The notes below the pieces were generated by a model, which was given only the letters and a program-made list of their open reading frames with translations, was not told where the DNA came from and ran no database searches. Positions 29,665 through 38,480 of a stretch of 51,999 nucleotides of DNA are shown here, piece after piece. Location: contig MHIE01000003.1 of assembly GCA_001817345.1 (NCBI GenBank), forward strand, positions 29,423 through 81,421. The letters run 5' to 3'. Position 1 is the first letter of the stretch. Each line of letters begins with the position of its first letter. This DNA is from Candidatus Buchananbacteria bacterium RIFCSPHIGHO2_01_FULL_44_11 (GTDB lineage Bacteria > Patescibacteriota > Patescibacteriia > Buchananbacterales > UBA6539). Position numbers and translations under genes: made by a program.

Positions 29665-30459
29665 ATGATTGATCTATCAATTGTTATTGTTTCTTGGAAC
29701 GTCAAAAGTCTACTTAAAAAATGTCTTGAATCAATCAAAAGAAACCAGGACAATTTAAAATTGGAAGTTTTTGTTATCGATAACGCCTCCACCGATGGGA
29801 CGGTGGAAATGGCTAAAGAAGATTTTGTTTCAACTAAAAAAACGCTGATTGAATTTGTCGCCAATAAAACTAACGTCGGCTTTGCCGTGGCTAGTAACCA
29901 GGGCATTTTACGCAGTGCCGGCCGCTATGTTTTACTTTTAAACCCAGACACCGAGATTTTGAACAATGCCCTAAAAAAAGCCGTGGACTTTTTGGACCAA
30001 AATCCCCGAGCCGGCGTTTTGGGTTGCCGACACTTAAACCCCGACTGGACGCTCCAACCTTCAGTTAGGCGGCTGCCGAAACTTTGGCCGATTATCCTGA
30101 TTCTGACTAAGCTAGCCAAAATCATCCCAAATTTAAAAAGTCTGAATTACTACTTAGCCAAAGATTTTGACTATAAAGTTAACCAGCCAGCCGAGCAGGT
30201 CGCCGGTTCCTTTTTTATGATTCGGCGCCAAACAATCGAAGAAATCGGCATTTTAGACGAAAACTTTTTTATCTGGTTTGAGGAAGTTGATTTTTGCCAA
30301 CGGGCCTTGGAAGCGAGCTGGCAAATTTGGTACAACCGCGATGCCGAAATTATTCATTACGGCGGTCAAAGCTTCGCTCAGGTAATGTCTTGGAAAAAAC
30401 AATCAATGTTTTGCAAAAGCGCCATCCATTATTTTCAAAAACATGGATTTTTTCACTAA
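29665..30459 (+). CDS. Glycosyltransferase family 2 (rhamnosyltransferase-like)
   Basis: LSIVIVSWNVKSLLKKCLESI...VFVIDNASTDGTVEM; LLNPDTEI. Confidence 0.9.
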   Translation: MIDLSIVIVSWNVKSLLKKCLESIKRNQDNLKLEVFVIDNASTDGTVEMAKEDFVSTKKTLIEFVANKTNVGFAVASNQGILRSAGRYVLLLNPDTEILNNALKKAVDFLDQNPRAGVLGCRHLNPDWTLQPSVRRLPKLWPIILILTKLAKIIPNLKSLNYYLAKDFDYKVNQPAEQVAGSFFMIRRQTIEEIGILDENFFIWFEEVDFCQRALEASWQIWYNRDAEIIHYGGQSFAQVMSWKKQSMFCKSAIHYFQKHGFFH

Positions 30460-31882
30460 AACTTTTTGGCTGACTTTTTTTGGCCTACTCCTGATTGAGC
30501 TAGCCTCCTGGTTAGGCTTTCTGATACCACCATTTAATCAAGCGGTTTTTTTAGTGATTTTGGCCGCAACCGCCGTTCTGAGCTTAATTAAAATTGAATA
30601 CGGCCTTTACGCTGCCTTAACCGAGTTATTTCTCGGTTCGCTTGGCTATTTGTTTTTTTGGGAAATTAACGGCACCAAAATTTCAATCCGGCTGGGAATA
30701 TTTTTAGTAATTTTTGGTGCCGGACTTCTTAAAATTTTAAAAGAAAAAAAATGGCCCTGGCCTAAAAATCAGCTCAGCTATGCCTTTTTATTTTTGGCTC
30801 TGGTGTTTAGCCTTGGCTTAGGTCGGGGGATAAGCCGTAACGATTTTAGTAACGTCTTTTTTGACGTTAACAATTGGTTTTATTTTCTGCTCCTGCCGGT
30901 ATTTTTAATCGCCATTAAAAAAGAAAGTTTAAAAATCATCGGCCAAATTCTTCTGGCGGTAACCAGCTGGCTAAGCCTCAAAACCATTTGCCTGCTGTTT
31001 TTGTTCTCCCAGACTTGGGTTCAGGTTGGGGATAAATTTTACCACTGGTTGCGGGATAGCGGGTTTGGCGAAATCACCTATATCCAAGGCAGCTTGTTTA
31101 GAATTTTTTCCCAGTCCCAGATTTACATCCTGATTGGTTTTATTTTAGCCTTGGGTTTAATTCTAGCCAGTAATCAAATCGCTAAAACCCAAAAAAAATG
31201 GTTCTGGCTTTATCTTTACCTAACCAGCCTAACCTTAATCATTAGTCAATCCCGTAGTTTCTGGCTGGGCGGACTAGCCGGTTTGGTAATTTTAGCTTAT
31301 TTGGTCAAAACCAAGCTAGAGGTTAGATTCAAAAAAATAGCGGCCATAGGCGCTTTAGTGGTAATTATTGTCGCTTCCCATTTATTCACCATTCAATTAA
31401 TCACCGGTAACTTTTCCGGCAACCTAATCAGTGATCGATTTAAAGACTTGGAAAGCCAGGCGGCTGCCAGCAGCCGGCTCAACCAGCTTGAACCTTTGAT
31501 TTCTAACATCGGCCAAAGTCCTTTCTTCGGTTACGGTTTTGGTAAAGAGCTGACTTACCAAAGTAATGACCCGCGGATCCTCCAAAGTCATCCGGGCGGA
31601 CAATACACCACTTACGCCTTTGAATGGGGCTACCTGGATATTATTTTAAAAATTGGCATCTTAGGTTTAGCGGCCTATCTTTATTTAATCGGCGTCGTCG
31701 CTTATCAAATATTAAAAAAATTTCGAATTTCTAATTTTGAATTTCGAAATTATTACGTGGGTTTACTGGCCGGCTTAGCCGGCTTATTGGTGGTTAATAT
31801 TTTTTCGCCTTATTTGAATCATCCGCTGGGAATAGGCTATCTGCTCTTACTGGCCAGCTTGGCCAGCCTTGATAACGCTTAA
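30443..31882 (+). CDS. O-antigen ligase/polymerase-like membrane protein
   Basis: Multi-TM; SRSFWLGGLAGLVIL and YGFGKEL...HPGGQYTTYAFEWGYLDIILKIG typical of Wzy_C family. Confidence 0.8.
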   Translation: MDFFTKTFWLTFFGLLLIELASWLGFLIPPFNQAVFLVILAATAVLSLIKIEYGLYAALTELFLGSLGYLFFWEINGTKISIRLGIFLVIFGAGLLKILKEKKWPWPKNQLSYAFLFLALVFSLGLGRGISRNDFSNVFFDVNNWFYFLLLPVFLIAIKKESLKIIGQILLAVTSWLSLKTICLLFLFSQTWVQVGDKFYHWLRDSGFGEITYIQGSLFRIFSQSQIYILIGFILALGLILASNQIAKTQKKWFWLYLYLTSLTLIISQSRSFWLGGLAGLVILAYLVKTKLEVRFKKIAAIGALVVIIVASHLFTIQLITGNFSGNLISDRFKDLESQAAASSRLNQLEPLISNIGQSPFFGYGFGKELTYQSNDPRILQSHPGGQYTTYAFEWGYLDIILKIGILGLAAYLYLIGVVAYQILKKFRISNFEFRNYYVGLLAGLAGLLVVNIFSPYLNHPLGIGYLLLLASLASLDNA

Positions 31883-32823
31883 CCTAAAACCTGGTTCACT
31901 ATATTGCTATACCCCCGCAAAAAGTCGGAAGCGGAAACTTCATTTTTACCTTCCAGCTGGAGCCGCTCAAGCTTAATTGCCCCGGTTTGGCAGGCAACGG
32001 CTAACTGCCCGCCTGCATCGATAAATACCGTACCTGAGGCTAAGTTGGCCTTAAAATCAGCCTCTAAAACGCTCAAATTTGCGATTTTAAGCCTTTTACC
32101 TTGCCACTGGGTATAAACCCCGGGCCAGGGACAAAAGGCCCGGAATTGCCGAGATATTTCCAAGGCGGTTTTTTGCCAATTAACTAGGCCATCGTCGCGT
32201 TTAATGATTTTAGTCAAAGTCGCTTGAGATTCAATTTGAGCCTGGGGCTTTAAGCTTTGATTAATAATTTGGGGTAAAGTTGAAAGCAGTAAGTCAGCAC
32301 CCACCACTGCCAAACGCTGATGCAAAGTCTGATTGGTGTCTATTGGTAAAATCACTATTTTTTTTTGAATAAAAACCGGACCGTGGTCCATTTTTCTATC
32401 CAGTTGCATGACACTAACGCCAGTTTCAGTTTCTCCGTTTAAAATTGCAGTCTGGACTGGAGAAGGTCCGCGATACATTGGGAGCAGGGAAGGGTGGACA
32501 TTAATAAAGCCGAACTTGGGAATGCTTAAGACTTTAGGGCTGATCATTTTGCCGTAAGCAACCAAAAGGCAAATGTCCGGCTGAGATTGAGTTAAAATTT
32601 CGTAAAGCTCGTCTTGGATCTTTGGCTGAGCCACGGCTAAGCCATGTTCCAGCGCCAGTAGTTTAACCGGCGGCGGCTGCAACTGCTGTTTTCGGCCGGC
32701 CGGCTCATCCGGCTGGGTAATGACTAAAACAGGCTTGTAGTCGCTGTCAACTAAAGCCTGCAAAAATGGCCGGGCAAATTCCGGCGTGCCAAGAAAGATT
32801 ATTTTTGGCTGAATCTCAAGCAT
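31879..32823 (-). CDS. fmt: Methionyl-tRNA formyltransferase
   Basis: IIFLGTPEFARPFLQAL; INVHPSLLPMYRGPSPVQTAILNGETETGVSVMQLDRKMDHGP. Confidence 0.95.
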   Translation of the reverse strand: MLEIQPKIIFLGTPEFARPFLQALVDSDYKPVLVITQPDEPAGRKQQLQPPPVKLLALEHGLAVAQPKIQDELYEILTQSQPDICLLVAYGKMISPKVLSIPKFGFINVHPSLLPMYRGPSPVQTAILNGETETGVSVMQLDRKMDHGPVFIQKKIVILPIDTNQTLHQRLAVVGADLLLSTLPQIINQSLKPQAQIESQATLTKIIKRDDGLVNWQKTALEISRQFRAFCPWPGVYTQWQGKRLKIANLSVLEADFKANLASGTVFIDAGGQLAVACQTGAIKLERLQLEGKNEVSASDFLRGYSNIVNQVLG

Positions 32824-32905
32824 AATTTGAATTATGAATATTGAATTATGAATTAAGAATCAAAGCTAATATTCCCTAATTCTTGATTCATAATTCCTAA
32901 TTCTA
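32824..32905. repeat. AT-rich inverted repeat (AATTATGAATT family) between fmt and def
   Basis: aatttgaattatgaatattgaattatgaattaagaatc / ctaattcttgattcataattcctaattc. Confidence 0.65.
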
Positions 32906-33394
32906 ATCCCTCTGCCGATCACGTGGCGGGCCGCCGTAAATCTTTTTTGTCCGATCGATAAACAGAATACCGTTGATGTGGTCAACTTCGTGCTGAATGA
33001 CCCGGGCAAAAAAGCCCTTAGCGGTAAAAGATATTTTTTTGCCTTGCTGATTGTAAGCGGAAACTTTAATTTTAGTTAACCTTTTTACCAAGCCAAATTT
33101 GTCGGGAACGCTTAAGCAACCTTCTTCGCCTTCATTTTTCAGCCAAGATTTGCTTGTAATCTGAGGGTTGATTAAAACTAAAATGCCGTCCTGAGTTTCA
33201 ATCAAAGCCAGCTGCAATAATTTACCGACCTGGACGGCCGCCAAACCCACACCATTATTCGCCTTCATGGTTTGCTCCATATCACTAATCAATTGCTGAA
33301 TTTCAGGTTGAGTTATTTTGGCCACGGCAATCGGCTGAGATTTTTGATGCAGTAAAGGACTGGGCAGAATTGTCAGCGGTAAAACTTTAGCCAT
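32903..33394 (-). CDS. def: Peptide deformylase
   Basis: GVGLAAVQVGK; EEGCLSVPD; QHEVDHINGILFID. Confidence 0.95.
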   Translation of the reverse strand: MAKVLPLTILPSPLLHQKSQPIAVAKITQPEIQQLISDMEQTMKANNGVGLAAVQVGKLLQLALIETQDGILVLINPQITSKSWLKNEGEEGCLSVPDKFGLVKRLTKIKVSAYNQQGKKISFTAKGFFARVIQHEVDHINGILFIDRTKKIYGGPPRDRQRD

Positions 33395-33505
33395 AAAATT
33401 ACACCAATATTATATCACAATTTCCGGTTTCTGACTTTGCTCGACGATTAAAACAGGAATTAACAATTATAGATGTAAATTGAGCTATTGTCAACCCAAA
33501 AAAAT

Positions 33506-33534
33506 TTGACTTTAAAATGCTGAGGTGATAAAAA
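33506..33534 (+). promoter_or_regulatory. Promoter of small membrane protein
   Basis: TTGACT - 17 nt - TAAAAA. Confidence 0.6.
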
Positions 33535-33577
33535 TAAGCTATCACTATTGGGAGGTGTGCCATGAAAGGAGGCAACC

Positions 33578-33880
33578 ATGGCAAATCACCAGAAAGCCGA
33601 CAATGTCCAAATCTGGACAGTTCTGCTGGTACTGGCCTTGGTTTCATTGTTCACTATCGGTTTGACACTTTGCTCAGCCGAACTGCCGTATCATTACCTA
33701 CTGATTGGCAGGATCCTGCTGGCGCTACCCGTTATCTGGCTGGTTACCGGCTTTGTCTGTATCGGCCGAGACACTGGCTGGAATGTATTTAACTGGCAGA
33801 GTTTCGATTTCTACTTTGTCCTCTGGATAGTGCCAATACTGTTTCTCTTACTTTTTATGAGTAAAGAAAAGGAAGAGTAG
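33578..33880 (+). CDS. Small membrane protein (100 aa)
   Basis: SD AAAGGAGG 6-8 nt before ATG; three hydrophobic segments. Confidence 0.65.
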   Translation: MANHQKADNVQIWTVLLVLALVSLFTIGLTLCSAELPYHYLLIGRILLALPVIWLVTGFVCIGRDTGWNVFNWQSFDFYFVLWIVPILFLLLFMSKEKEE

Positions 33881-33934
33881 AAAAACAACGCCACCAAGGG
33901 GATAAAAATTCCAAAACGTCAAACCAATCTGCTT

Positions 33935-33961
33935 AAGACGGGAATTTCCCGTCTTTTTTTT
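33935..33961 (+). terminator. Intrinsic terminator
   Basis: AAGACGGGA-ATT-TCCCGTCTTTTTTTT. Confidence 0.85.
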
Positions 33962-34014
33962 CTTGGTCTAAATTGCTATAATCTATAATACAGAAAAGTA
34001 TTGACCAAAAAACT

Positions 34015-34290
34015 ATGCCTATAGACAAAGGTTTTGAATCGTTCAAAGACATTCTGGAAAACAAAGTGACTAAAAAAGCGCCAGCCTACCCCTGGCAGGA
34101 TTTGGCTTTGGCGATTATTGACGAATTGGCGGTGCCCGGCTACAAACGCAACAGCGTATTTTTGGTCTGTAAACAGCACCCCCGGGCGTTTGTGGAAAAA
34201 TGCCTTAATGATACTAAAGAGCTTTGCCAAACAGACGAGAAGTGGAAATACTTTTTCAAGCTGGCGGCAAAAAGTGACGCCGCTAAATAA
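34015..34290 (+). CDS. Conserved-looking hypothetical protein (91 aa)
   Basis: Open frame with no overlapping better ORF: MPIDKGFESFKDILENKVTKKAPAYPWQDLALAIIDELAVPGYKRNSVFLVCK. Confidence 0.6.
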   Translation: MPIDKGFESFKDILENKVTKKAPAYPWQDLALAIIDELAVPGYKRNSVFLVCKQHPRAFVEKCLNDTKELCQTDEKWKYFFKLAAKSDAAK

Positions 34291-34328
34291 GACTCGCAAA
34301 AACCGAGCTGGCCTTTCGGCCGGATTTT

Positions 34329-35348
34329 TTAATTATCCAAGGGCGCGCTGACCGGATCGCCAATGACATAATTGATAAAAAATGTCGGTGGAATGTCATC
34401 AATATATTTACTCCAGTTAGCGCCGTACATACTGACCGCGATTTCCGGACTGGTCACCCAGCGTAAGACCCCGCCCTGGTCAACGACGTAAGTTTTCGGA
34501 TCAGTTTCAATTTTAACCATCCGGCTGCCCGGCCGGTAAGTGACATTGCCGCCCAAAGGAATTTGGCTCATGATTGCTTCACCTAAAACCGTGACGTTAG
34601 AAAAATCCGGGTACCAAGAAGCGTAAACTTGGCTGGTCGGGAAAACATAACGCCTGGAATCCGCCCCGCAAAAATAAACTGACTTGGAGTCAGGCAGTTT
34701 GATTAAAGAACCAGCGGCGCATAAAGCTTTTCTGCTTGGATCAACCGTCAGGCCCTTGTCGTGATTAATTGTCGGCGCGCGCAATTTCGCCGCTGCCGGA
34801 TCAAAGGTGCCGCTTATAGTGGACTGCTTCAAAGATGGGTAAGGGTCAATCGCGACGCCAGATGGCGTCCGAATTTCAAAATGCAGATGCGAAGTTGTGC
34901 CTTCAGCATTGCCGCTGTCACCAACCCAGCCGACCAGTTGCCCCCGAATCACCGGAGTGCCGCGCTTAATTGTTCCAGGGAAAGCGTAGAGGCTGCCACC
35001 CAGGCCGTCATCAGTGCCGGGCGTGTCGTTATTAATATGCAAATAGCGGTAACTGTAGCCGTCCGCATCCCGAATAAAAACGCCAAAGCCCCAATCGCGC
35101 TCTTCAAAAGTTATCAACTGAACCGTGCCGTCCACGGCGGAAACTAAGGGCGTCATTTTGGCGGCAAAAATATCCACGCCTTCATGAATCCGGCCGCCGG
35201 AGCGCGGATCACCGAAACTGGTGGAATAATTATTTTCTCCGGCCACGGGAAACTCAATGTCGCGGATAATTGTTTCCGCGGCGCTGAGGGGCAGCGGCAG
35301 ACACAGCAGAGTTAAAAAAAATACGGTTAAAATCTTTCTAATAGCCAT
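34329..35348 (-). CDS. M23 peptidase with C-terminal surface-repeat domain
   Basis: Signal peptide; GRIHEGVDIFAAK...TSHLHFEIRTP M23 motifs; C-term RMVKIETDPKTYVVDQGGVLRWVTSPEIA. Confidence 0.87.
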   Translation of the reverse strand: MAIRKILTVFFLTLLCLPLPLSAAETIIRDIEFPVAGENNYSTSFGDPRSGGRIHEGVDIFAAKMTPLVSAVDGTVQLITFEERDWGFGVFIRDADGYSYRYLHINNDTPGTDDGLGGSLYAFPGTIKRGTPVIRGQLVGWVGDSGNAEGTTSHLHFEIRTPSGVAIDPYPSLKQSTISGTFDPAAAKLRAPTINHDKGLTVDPSRKALCAAGSLIKLPDSKSVYFCGADSRRYVFPTSQVYASWYPDFSNVTVLGEAIMSQIPLGGNVTYRPGSRMVKIETDPKTYVVDQGGVLRWVTSPEIAVSMYGANWSKYIDDIPPTFFINYVIGDPVSAPLDN

Positions 35349-35405
35349 ATATTTGCATTATAGCATAAAATCCCTCGTGAGGCGATCTTTATTTTGGCTA
35401 AAACA

Positions 35406-35434
35406 TTGACAATTTCTCTAAAATTAGCTAAGGT
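35406..35434 (+). promoter_or_regulatory. Promoter of galK
   Basis: TTGACA - 17 nt - TAAGGT. Confidence 0.65.
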
Positions 35435-35514
35435 GCAACCGCTGACAAACAGGCTCAACTGCCTTTTTGCCTATAGCGAAAAATGTATTCATCTCATTTC
35501 TCAAGGAGGGCAAA

Positions 35515-36678
35515 ATGAGAACGCTTCATCCCCGAGCCCGCGTTATTGAAGCTTTCCGGCGGACCTACGGCGCGAAACCAGAATTTCTCGTTCGGGCGCC
35601 GGGCCGGGTCAATTTGATCGGCGAACACATCGATTACAACGGCGGCCACGTTTTGCCCATGGCGATTGACTTTGGCATCTGGATCGCCTTGCGGCCGCGA
35701 CCCGACGACCAAGTTCATGTTATGTCGCTGGATTTTGAAGACAGCGACGTCTTTATCCTGAGCGACCTGGAAAAAGGCGAACCCGGCTGGATTGAGTACC
35801 TCAAAGGAGTGGCCTGGGCATTGCAAGCTAGCGGCCGGCGGTTGTGCGGCTGGGAGGGGACTATCGCCGGTAACGTGCCGATTGGCGCCGGACTCAGCTC
35901 TTCAGCCGCACTGGAGATCGCCACGATGTGAGCATTTCTGGCCGCGGCCAAGCAAACCGATAACCTCGATCCAAAGCTTTTGGCGGTTTACGCCCAGCAA
36001 GCCGAAAACCAATGGGTGGGCGTCAAGTGCGGTGTTATGGACCAGATGATTTCTGCTCTTGGCCAGCCGGGACATGCCCTGCTGATCGATTGCCACCCAA
36101 CGCTTGAAACTAGGTTGGTGCCGCTGCCGCAAGGAATCACCGTTGTCATCATGGACACGACAAAACGCCGCGAGCTAAAAGGTTCAAACTACAACGAACG
36201 CCGGGAAAGCTGCGAGCTGGCTGCCAAGCAACTCGGCGTCAAATTGCTCTGCGACCTTAACCTGACTGATTTCATGGCTCAGAGAGGCAGCATCAAGTCC
36301 GGCATGGTTTTCAAACGGGCACTTCACGTCATCGGCGAAAACGACCGTACCCTCAAAGCGGCCCAAGCTTTAACCGCCGGCGACACGGTCATATGCGGCC
36401 ACCTGATGAGCCAAAGCCACACCAGCCTGCGTGACGACTTTGAAGTTTCGTGTCCGGAGTTGGATGCGATGGTCCAAGCGGCCCAAAGCCATGCGGCCTG
36501 CTTAGGCGCGCGGATGACCGGCGCGGGTTTCGGCGGCTGCGCCGTGGCGTTGGTAGCTAATGACGGACTGCGTGATTTTATGCAGACCGTTTCAAACAAA
36601 TACTACCAGGTCACTAGGCTCGAGCCTAATCTGTATGCCTGCCAAGCGTCAGCCGGCGTGACCGTGGAAGCACTGTAA
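35515..36678 (+). pseudogene. galK: Galactokinase with in-frame TGA (35929-35931)
   Basis: RAPGRVNLIGEHIDYNGGHVLPMAI ... GAGLSSSAALEIATM*AFLAAAKQ ... VGVKCGVMDQM ... GARMTGAGFGGCAVAL; same frame on both sides of the TGA; SD AAGGAGGG. Confidence 0.85.
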
Positions 36679-36718
36679 TCAATCAGGCTTCGTTCTTTAC
36701 CAAACATTAATCTGCTCT

Positions 36719-36741
36719 GAGACCATGTGGTCTCTTTTTTT
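36719..36741 (+). terminator. Intrinsic terminator of galK
   Basis: GAGACC-ATGT-GGTCTC + T7. Confidence 0.85.
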
Positions 36742-36748
36742 AGCAAAC

Positions 36749-36775
36749 AAAAAATCGCCCCGAGGGCGATTTTTT
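36749..36775 (-). terminator. Intrinsic terminator of cold-shock gene
   Basis: AAAAAATCGCCC-CGAG-GGCGATTTTTT. Confidence 0.8.
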
Positions 36776-36797
36776 GAAAAACTCTTAATAGAACATC

Positions 36798-36998
36798 TTA
36801 GACTTTCTTAAGGTTGATAGCGGCTGGGCCCCGATCGCCTTGTTCAACTTCAAAAGTAACCGTATCGCCTTCTTTAAGATCCTCAAAATTGACCCCGTCG
36901 AGTTTGGCGCTACTGAAGAATACATCTTTTTCAACGCCTTCTTGGCCGATAAAACCAAATTTTCTTTCAGCCACGATTTTTTTTATGATTCCTTGCAT
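36798..36998 (-). CDS. Cold-shock protein (CspA family)
   Basis: MQGIIKKIVAERKFGFIGQEGVEKDVFFSSAKLDGVNFEDLKEGDTVTFEVEQGDRGPAAINLKKV. Confidence 0.94.
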   Translation of the reverse strand: MQGIIKKIVAERKFGFIGQEGVEKDVFFSSAKLDGVNFEDLKEGDTVTFEVEQGDRGPAAINLKKV

Positions 36999-37153
36999 AA
37001 TTGATTTATGAATAAAATAAATTAACTTGCAATAGCAATTAGAAATTCGACTAAATTTCCAAATTAACTATATTCCGTAGCCTTACAGAAATAATATTTC
37101 AGTAAGCTCCGGAACCTTTAAGAAGAAAAGGTTGCTCTACCTTCTTAAGGTAG
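36999..37153 (-). promoter_or_regulatory. Long structured 5' leader of cold-shock gene
   Basis: ~155 nt between predicted start site and ATG; contains CTACCTT-CTT-AAGGTAG and competing AACCTT/AAGGTT pairings. Confidence 0.6.
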
Positions 37154-37160
37154 CAACGTA

Positions 37161-37189
37161 ATACTATCACAAGCTCTTTTTAGTGTCAA
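37161..37189 (-). promoter_or_regulatory. Promoter of cold-shock gene
   Basis: Reverse strand TTGACA - 17 nt - TAGTAT. Confidence 0.7.
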
Positions 37190-37253
37190 TGTAAAACGAT
37201 TAAAAAACCGCCCCTGAGGCGATTTTGAGAAAACGGCAGTAATCTGAAAAAAA

Positions 37254-37472
37254 CTAAAGTTGGAAAAACTTTAGCAACTCATAAACTAGAATAGCCGGCC
37301 AGACTATAGCTTTCAGAATGCCCAGTGCTCCGAGCCCAAACGTGTCAGCCTGGCCAAGATAATAAACCGCGGCGCCAATTAGCCCCAAGCCATAAACCGC
37401 GCTCGCAGTCCCGTCGGACTTGCCGTGGCAACACCATTTTTTCTTCTCAGGGGATAAATCTTGGTCAGTCAT
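37254..37472 (-). CDS. Small membrane protein (72 aa)
   Basis: MTDQDLSPEKKKWCCHGKSDGTASAVYGLGLIGAAVYYLG...; 5 bp upstream of next minus gene's end. Confidence 0.65.
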   Translation of the reverse strand: MTDQDLSPEKKKWCCHGKSDGTASAVYGLGLIGAAVYYLGQADTFGLGALGILKAIVWPAILVYELLKFFQL

Positions 37473-37477
37473 ATTAT

Positions 37478-38275
37478 TTATTGAAACTTAAAGTTAACCA
37501 CCGCATAACCGACACCGAACGGACCTTCGTAAGATAAGACCTCCGGCACGACGTTGATAGTATCAATTATGCCCAGTAAAACAATAATGGAACGTAAGCC
37601 GCATTCCGACGCTTCACCGATCAACTTGGGATCAAGGTTTAAAATGCCCTGAATGTCTTTTTTAGCAATCAAATCAACCAACTTTTTATCAAACTCCGCC
37701 CCTTTGGCTGAATAGCCGGCCGGTGTGTCTTTAGTCAATTTGTGCGACAAGTCACCGGAGGCGATCACGCCATAGCGCTTATCCAGCCGCGAGAGCTGCT
37801 GATATAAAAATTGACCGAATTTAAAATGCTCGCTATAACTTAGAGCGCAAGGCGTAATGGGAATAATCGGCAAATCCTTGAGATGCTGGAGTAAATAATA
37901 AAGCGGCACGGCCGAACCGTGGTCAATTTCCGGTTCACTAGTTAAAACAATCGGCACCACCTTGTTAGTTTCGTCGCCAGCCCGGATTTCTTGAATTGAC
38001 AGATAGTCACTTTTGAATTTTAACGATAAAGAAAAATCGCCAAACTCTTTAAAGCTAGCGTTGTAGTCGGCACTCAAATTAATGCTGAAAGAATCTTCTA
38101 AAATTTTACCGTGGGGCGAAATCACCAACAAACTATCGGGCTTAGCCGCGTAAAGTTCTTTTTCCAAAGTCTCCAGCGCCGGCTTAGTTTCAGCCAGTTT
38201 GGTTAAATTTTCTTTGCCAATTTCTGGAATTAAAACCGGCGGATGGGGACTGATGCCGGCAAATACTAAAGGCAT
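37478..38275 (-). CDS. AmmeMemoRadiSam system protein B / LigB-type class III extradiol dioxygenase fold protein
   Basis: FAGISPHPPVLIPEIG; LLVISPHG; HGSAVPLYYL; VIASGDLSHKLTKDTPAGYS. Confidence 0.85.
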   Translation of the reverse strand: MPLVFAGISPHPPVLIPEIGKENLTKLAETKPALETLEKELYAAKPDSLLVISPHGKILEDSFSINLSADYNASFKEFGDFSLSLKFKSDYLSIQEIRAGDETNKVVPIVLTSEPEIDHGSAVPLYYLLQHLKDLPIIPITPCALSYSEHFKFGQFLYQQLSRLDKRYGVIASGDLSHKLTKDTPAGYSAKGAEFDKKLVDLIAKKDIQGILNLDPKLIGEASECGLRSIIVLLGIIDTINVVPEVLSYEGPFGVGYAVVNFKFQ

Positions 38276-38280
38276 ATAGT

Positions 38281-38480
38281 TTAATTTCTAATTTCTCCCG
38301 CTACTTAAATCTTTAATGTGATAAAGAAAGCGGGATCCCGCCGGAGGCGGTGATAAGTCCTAATTTCTAAATAAATTCCAAATTCTAAATCCCAATGTCT
38401 TAAACGGTTTGGGGTTTGGATAATTTAAACATTATAATTTGTTTAGGATTTCGATATTAGGGTTTAGGATTTATTACTCT
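38281..38480. repeat. AT-rich inverted repeat (AAATTCTAAATCC family)
   Basis: ctaaataaattccaaattctaaatccc ... ggatttcgatattagggtttaggattt. Confidence 0.65.

Noticed and set aside
35929-35931. Alternative genetic code (TGA = Gly/Trp)
   Set aside because: TGA is a credible stop in ftsE, the GerMN gene, a glycosyltransferase and the pseudouridine synthase gene in this window, so the galK TGA is better treated as a local event.
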